DNA from: Rheinheimera sp. 1928-s
GTDB taxonomy: Bacteria > Pseudomonadota > Gammaproteobacteria > Enterobacterales > Alteromonadaceae
DNA: 64,000 bases
Direction: 5' to 3'
Assembly: GCF_029269265.1 (NCBI RefSeq)
Contig: NZ_JARIXP010000004.1
Coordinates: 524,419 to 588,418 of the forward strand
The translations under genes and the position numbers were made by a program. Every line of letters starts with the position of its first letter. Position 1 is the stretch's first letter. This document shows positions 61,785 to 64,000 of this stretch, in pieces. The notes under the pieces are model-generated. The model was not told where the DNA came from, ran no database searches, and saw nothing but the letters and a program-made list of their open reading frames with translations.

Positions 61785-61993
61785 AGCGTTTTACCTCTCA
61801 TTTATAGTGACGGCTTAATAGGAACCAGCTCAGGTTAATTTCTGTGAGCTGCTATTTTGGTGCAATGGCTTTGAAGCTAATTTCAACAGTTACTCTGGTT
61901 AGCTTGTCAAAAAAGTCGACATGGTCTGGAATAATGCTGCTGGTAAGCCTTGGCACACAGGGGTATTTAATTTACTAAACCTGGTCGCAAAAT

Positions 61994-62017
61994 AAACCTA
62001 TACATAGGCATAGGTTT
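61994..62017. promoter_or_regulatory. Motif AACCTATACATAGGCATA in an extended dyad, upstream of pirin
   Basis: AAACCTAT (61994-62001) and ATAGGTTT (62010-62017) form a perfect 8-bp dyad with an 8-base centre; on the other strand CCTATGCCTATG forms a direct repeat. The 18-base core is identical to that before the TMEM175 gene (46710). Confidence 0.55.
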
Positions 62018-62148
62018 ACTTAATGGAATCGAATGGAAAAAGCATGCAAGGATAGGAACCTATGTGGAGTTATTTTTCAAAATGGGGAAACCGGACAAGG
62101 CCCCTGAATAACTCCGTAGCCAAAGAGGTCGTATTGTTCGAATCTTCC

Positions 62149-63093
62149 TTAGTTGAAATATGGCAAAATTTCTTTGGCCAGTCGTTTCAAAGTAGTTCCG
62201 ATGTCGGCCTTGTTAAAACGAAGATTCAATCCAACATGGTTTATGCCAATAGTCTGGAGTTCTTTCAAATAAGAACGCAGAGCATTGACACCAGAGCTGA
62301 ACCCCAGGTGTATCGGACGAAGTGGAGCATGGGGATCCTCCTGAAGATCTATATAAAGCGATTGCATTGCTGGCTTGTCCGCAATACCCGCTTCGTCCAT
62401 GCGCTTGCGCCAGTCAGTAATAATGGCCGCCTGGGAGTCGATGCGTCGCGGGTATGTAATCCAACCATCGCCATTATGTGCGAGCCATTCGGGGCTCTGC
62501 CGACTGGAACCTGTAATCAATAATGGCAATTTTCCCGATGTCGGCTTGGGGATAAGATCGATACCAGGGCCCGGACTACCGAACGCATTCGTGAAGCCCT
62601 GAGAGTTCCCCCAGGAATTGCGAATATAATCAATGCTTGAACGAAAGCTTTCTCCGCGGCTGTCAAACGGACGGTTAAATGCTGGGTATTCTTCCGGGCG
62701 ATCGCCAGACGCAACCCCCAATAATATGCGCCCACCAGACAGAACATCGGCACTGGCGGCCGCCTTGGCCACGTGAGCAGGGTGTCGCAGCGGTAAGACA
62801 ATACTTGACACTCCAAGCGCTATTCGACTGGTGTTGCCCGCTAAATACCCCAGGTATACAAAAGGATCGAATATCTGCCCTGCGTCACCAAAAGTCGGAA
62901 CGTTGAAAGGCACGTCGCGCAGCCATACCGCGCTGAATCCCAACTCCTCCACCAATTGCACCCGCTGTAAATGATGCTGCATGGTGGGGACTGCGCTATA
63001 CGCATGATTTTCAATCGGAACGAAAATACCTAAGCTAAGGCGCCCCGGCTTAAATGTTTCACTATAGGCCTTATTGATTGCCTGAAAACTCAT
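62149..63093 (-). CDS. LLM class flavin-dependent oxidoreductase
   Basis: 314 residues from the ATG at 63093 (GGAGG 5 bases upstream); a longer frame by six codons is not preferred. The luciferase-like monooxygenase fold is shown by LGIFVPIENHAYSAVPTMQHH, VWLRDVPF, and the F420/FMN-binding loop LGVSSIVLPLRHPAHVAKAAASADVLSGGRILLGVASGDRPEEYPAF. This subgroup (TIGR03571 type) oxidises small molecules with FMNH2 and O2; the substrate is unknown. Confidence 0.88.
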   Translation of the reverse strand: MSFQAINKAYSETFKPGRLSLGIFVPIENHAYSAVPTMQHHLQRVQLVEELGFSAVWLRDVPFNVPTFGDAGQIFDPFVYLGYLAGNTSRIALGVSSIVLPLRHPAHVAKAAASADVLSGGRILLGVASGDRPEEYPAFNRPFDSRGESFRSSIDYIRNSWGNSQGFTNAFGSPGPGIDLIPKPTSGKLPLLITGSSRQSPEWLAHNGDGWITYPRRIDSQAAIITDWRKRMDEAGIADKPAMQSLYIDLQEDPHAPLRPIHLGFSSGVNALRSYLKELQTIGINHVGLNLRFNKADIGTTLKRLAKEILPYFN

Positions 63094-63218
63094 ACTGCCT
63101 CCAATGACCATCAGGCGTAAAGGAATGGTTTCCCCCTCTCCCCTGACCGCTAAATTCTGTTTAATTTGCTGTGCTTTGCACCTTGGTGTCGGATCAAAAC
63201 ACCAGATGTCAAATTGTT

Positions 63219-63250
63219 AAGAGACAGGTATTTTAGTCTCTCTTAACCTG
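63219..63250. promoter_or_regulatory. Inverted repeat upstream of the LLM gene
   Basis: AAGAGAC and GTCTCTCTT flank a 10-base centre within the promoter interval of the LLM gene (63094-63367); GACAGGT also pairs with ACCTGTC. Possible operator; low confidence. Confidence 0.3.
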
Positions 63251-63367
63251 TCACCGCCCCGGCTGACCTTTCACTAACGCGTAAAAACGCATTACTTTCA
63301 GCTTAGCTTTGCTGCCGTCAGAGCCGATCCCAATATTCCCCGGGGAGGTGTCGAGGTGCTAACATTT

Positions 63368-63673
63368 TTAACCTCCTATTGATGTTGGTGCCGTATTGAA
63401 GTGAAAAACCTCTACTTCGCCCTGTATGAAAGGCAGCAGTGCATTAATAAAAATTTCATGCGCTTCACTTGGCTCAAAAAGCTCAACATGATCTTCGTAG
63501 CTTCGCCATTGCACCATTAAACTGATACGAGACGGATCTTCGATCTCCTGGCTAATGATGTGCGACTGATAACCTTCAGCGTTTTCAACGTAGGTTTTCA
63601 CATCGGCAAAAGTATCAAAGAAAGCTTTTTGTTGCTCAGGTGCAACTTGAAAGCGGGCAATTTCAATAACCAT
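63368..63673 (-). CDS. Antibiotic biosynthesis monooxygenase (ABM) domain protein
   Basis: 101 residues. IEIARFQVAPEQQKAFFDTFADVKTYVENAEGYQSHIISQEIEDPSRISLMVQWRSYEDH is the dimeric alpha-beta barrel of ABM proteins, which oxidise quinone-like polycyclics without cofactors or simply bind ligands. The family is often next to quinone reductases. It ends 28 bases after the zinc-type dehydrogenase (which precedes it), so they likely form one unit. Confidence 0.85.
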   Translation of the reverse strand: MVIEIARFQVAPEQQKAFFDTFADVKTYVENAEGYQSHIISQEIEDPSRISLMVQWRSYEDHVELFEPSEAHEIFINALLPFIQGEVEVFHFNTAPTSIGG

Positions 63674-63701
63674 TGATTATTCCTCCAGGTTTATGACTTC
63701 A

Positions 63702-64000
63702 TTAAGCAGTTACATCGATGGCAATTTTGCCGCGTAACCCATTGGATTTTTGTTCAAGCCGGGCATGCGCCTGACCCACTTCAGAGAGCGGATACACTGC
63801 ACCAACCACCGGCTTCAACTGGCCTCTTTCGACCAAACGAGATAAGTCATCTAACTTGCCCCGGTTTTGACGGGTAAACACAAAGTGATAACTGGCATTG
63901 CGTCCCCAGGCTTCAATCAGGTTTTGCGGAGTAGCTATGTCGACTATGCTGACCACTCGCCCCAGTTGCGCCAGTACCAACGGGCTTTTCTGCAGCGTAT
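63702..64000 (-). CDS. Zinc-type alcohol dehydrogenase/quinone reductase, cut by window edge
   Basis: Frame open to 64000; the first about 99 residues of the shown part are the C-terminal end: [79 protein letters not shown]. The last phrase ([13 protein letters not shown]...GKIAIDV) is the hallmark of MDR-type quinone reductase/NADPH oxidoreductases. The N-terminal part lies outside. It is the upstream partner of the ABM gene. Confidence 0.85.
   Translation of the reverse strand, partial: TLQKSPLVLAQLGRVVSIVDIATPQNLIEAWGRNASYHFVFTRQNRGKLDDLSRLVERGQLKPVVGAVYPLSEVGQAHARLEQKSNGLRGKIAIDVTA

Noticed and set aside
1..64000. tRNA, rRNA, riboswitch and prophage genes
   Set aside because: Looked for cloverleaf-type GTTCRA motifs, conserved rRNA stretches and integrase, capsid or terminase genes; none could be supported.

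Overview
The window reads as chromosomal DNA of a free-living, aerobic gammaproteobacterium, most like the Rheinheimera/Alishewanella/Shewanella side of the group. That placement is an inference from the gene content: a YggL protein, dipeptidyl-peptidase-IV-type and gamma-glutamyl peptidases, AzlCD, MipA, many AraC/LysR regulators, and a base composition near 50% GC. No rRNA, tRNA, CRISPR array, phage module or intact insertion sequence was recognised. Reading stops at both ends inside genes: a pentapeptide-like protein on the left and a zinc-type alcohol dehydrogenase/quinone reductase on the right.

Layout. 1-6.8 kb: small housekeeping and accessory genes (beta-lactamase-fold hydrolase, YggL, methyltransferase, a DUF4287 gene broken by a stop codon, DUF1304, LysE exporter with AraC regulator, periplasmic binding protein, lipoprotein). 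7-12.8 kb: a secreted amidohydrolase and a chemotaxis-like pair (PAS protein plus CheB-CheR-PAS fusion). 13-21.4 kb: peptide and amino-acid metabolism (S9 peptidase, diguanylate cyclase, gamma-glutamyltransferase, AzlCD with XRE-cupin regulator and a clear double operator, delta-class carbonic anhydrase). 21.6-27.8 kb: accessory genes (lipase-like hydrolase, SDR with divergent TetR, two secreted proteins, an orphan antitoxin-like ORF). 27.8-30 kb: mesX-mesD, a folate-independent, oxygen-dependent methionine synthase pair with two MetJ-like boxes in front. 30.4-35.2 kb: a 70-residue peptide gene translationally coupled to an adaptor, ATPase and MacB-like permease, followed by a second small reading frame. 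This is the best candidate for an undescribed system here, possibly a secreted peptide with its exporter.

35.4-50.9 kb: a signalling and metabolism patch with a YtcJ-like amidohydrolase, a 39-residue EF-hand-like peptide, DUF1275, an isochorismatase-family hydrolase, XapX, a stand-alone receiver, a FixL/FixJ-like two-component pair, TMEM175-like channel and three paralogous AraC regulators (two nearly identical in tandem at their 3' ends, one apparently starting at ATT). A decayed copy of the TMEM175 gene and a low-GC M61-type lipoprotein peptidase point to duplication and transfer in this stretch. 51-64 kb: an electrophile/oxidant detoxification neighbourhood (LysR, KefC-like antiporter, FMN azoreductase, NTF2-like protein, isochorismatase family, DODA-like dioxygenase, LysR, homoserine-dehydrogenase-like protein, OsmC, pirin, LLM flavin enzyme, ABM monooxygenase, quinone reductase).

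Two shared regulatory signatures tie genes together. One is a 20-bp dyad TATTATCY-N4-MGATAGTA, found complete in front of an isochorismatase gene and in front of a LysR gene, with a third, incomplete copy between them. The other is an 18-bp motif AACCTATACATAGGCATA in front of the TMEM175 gene, its relic and the pirin operon.
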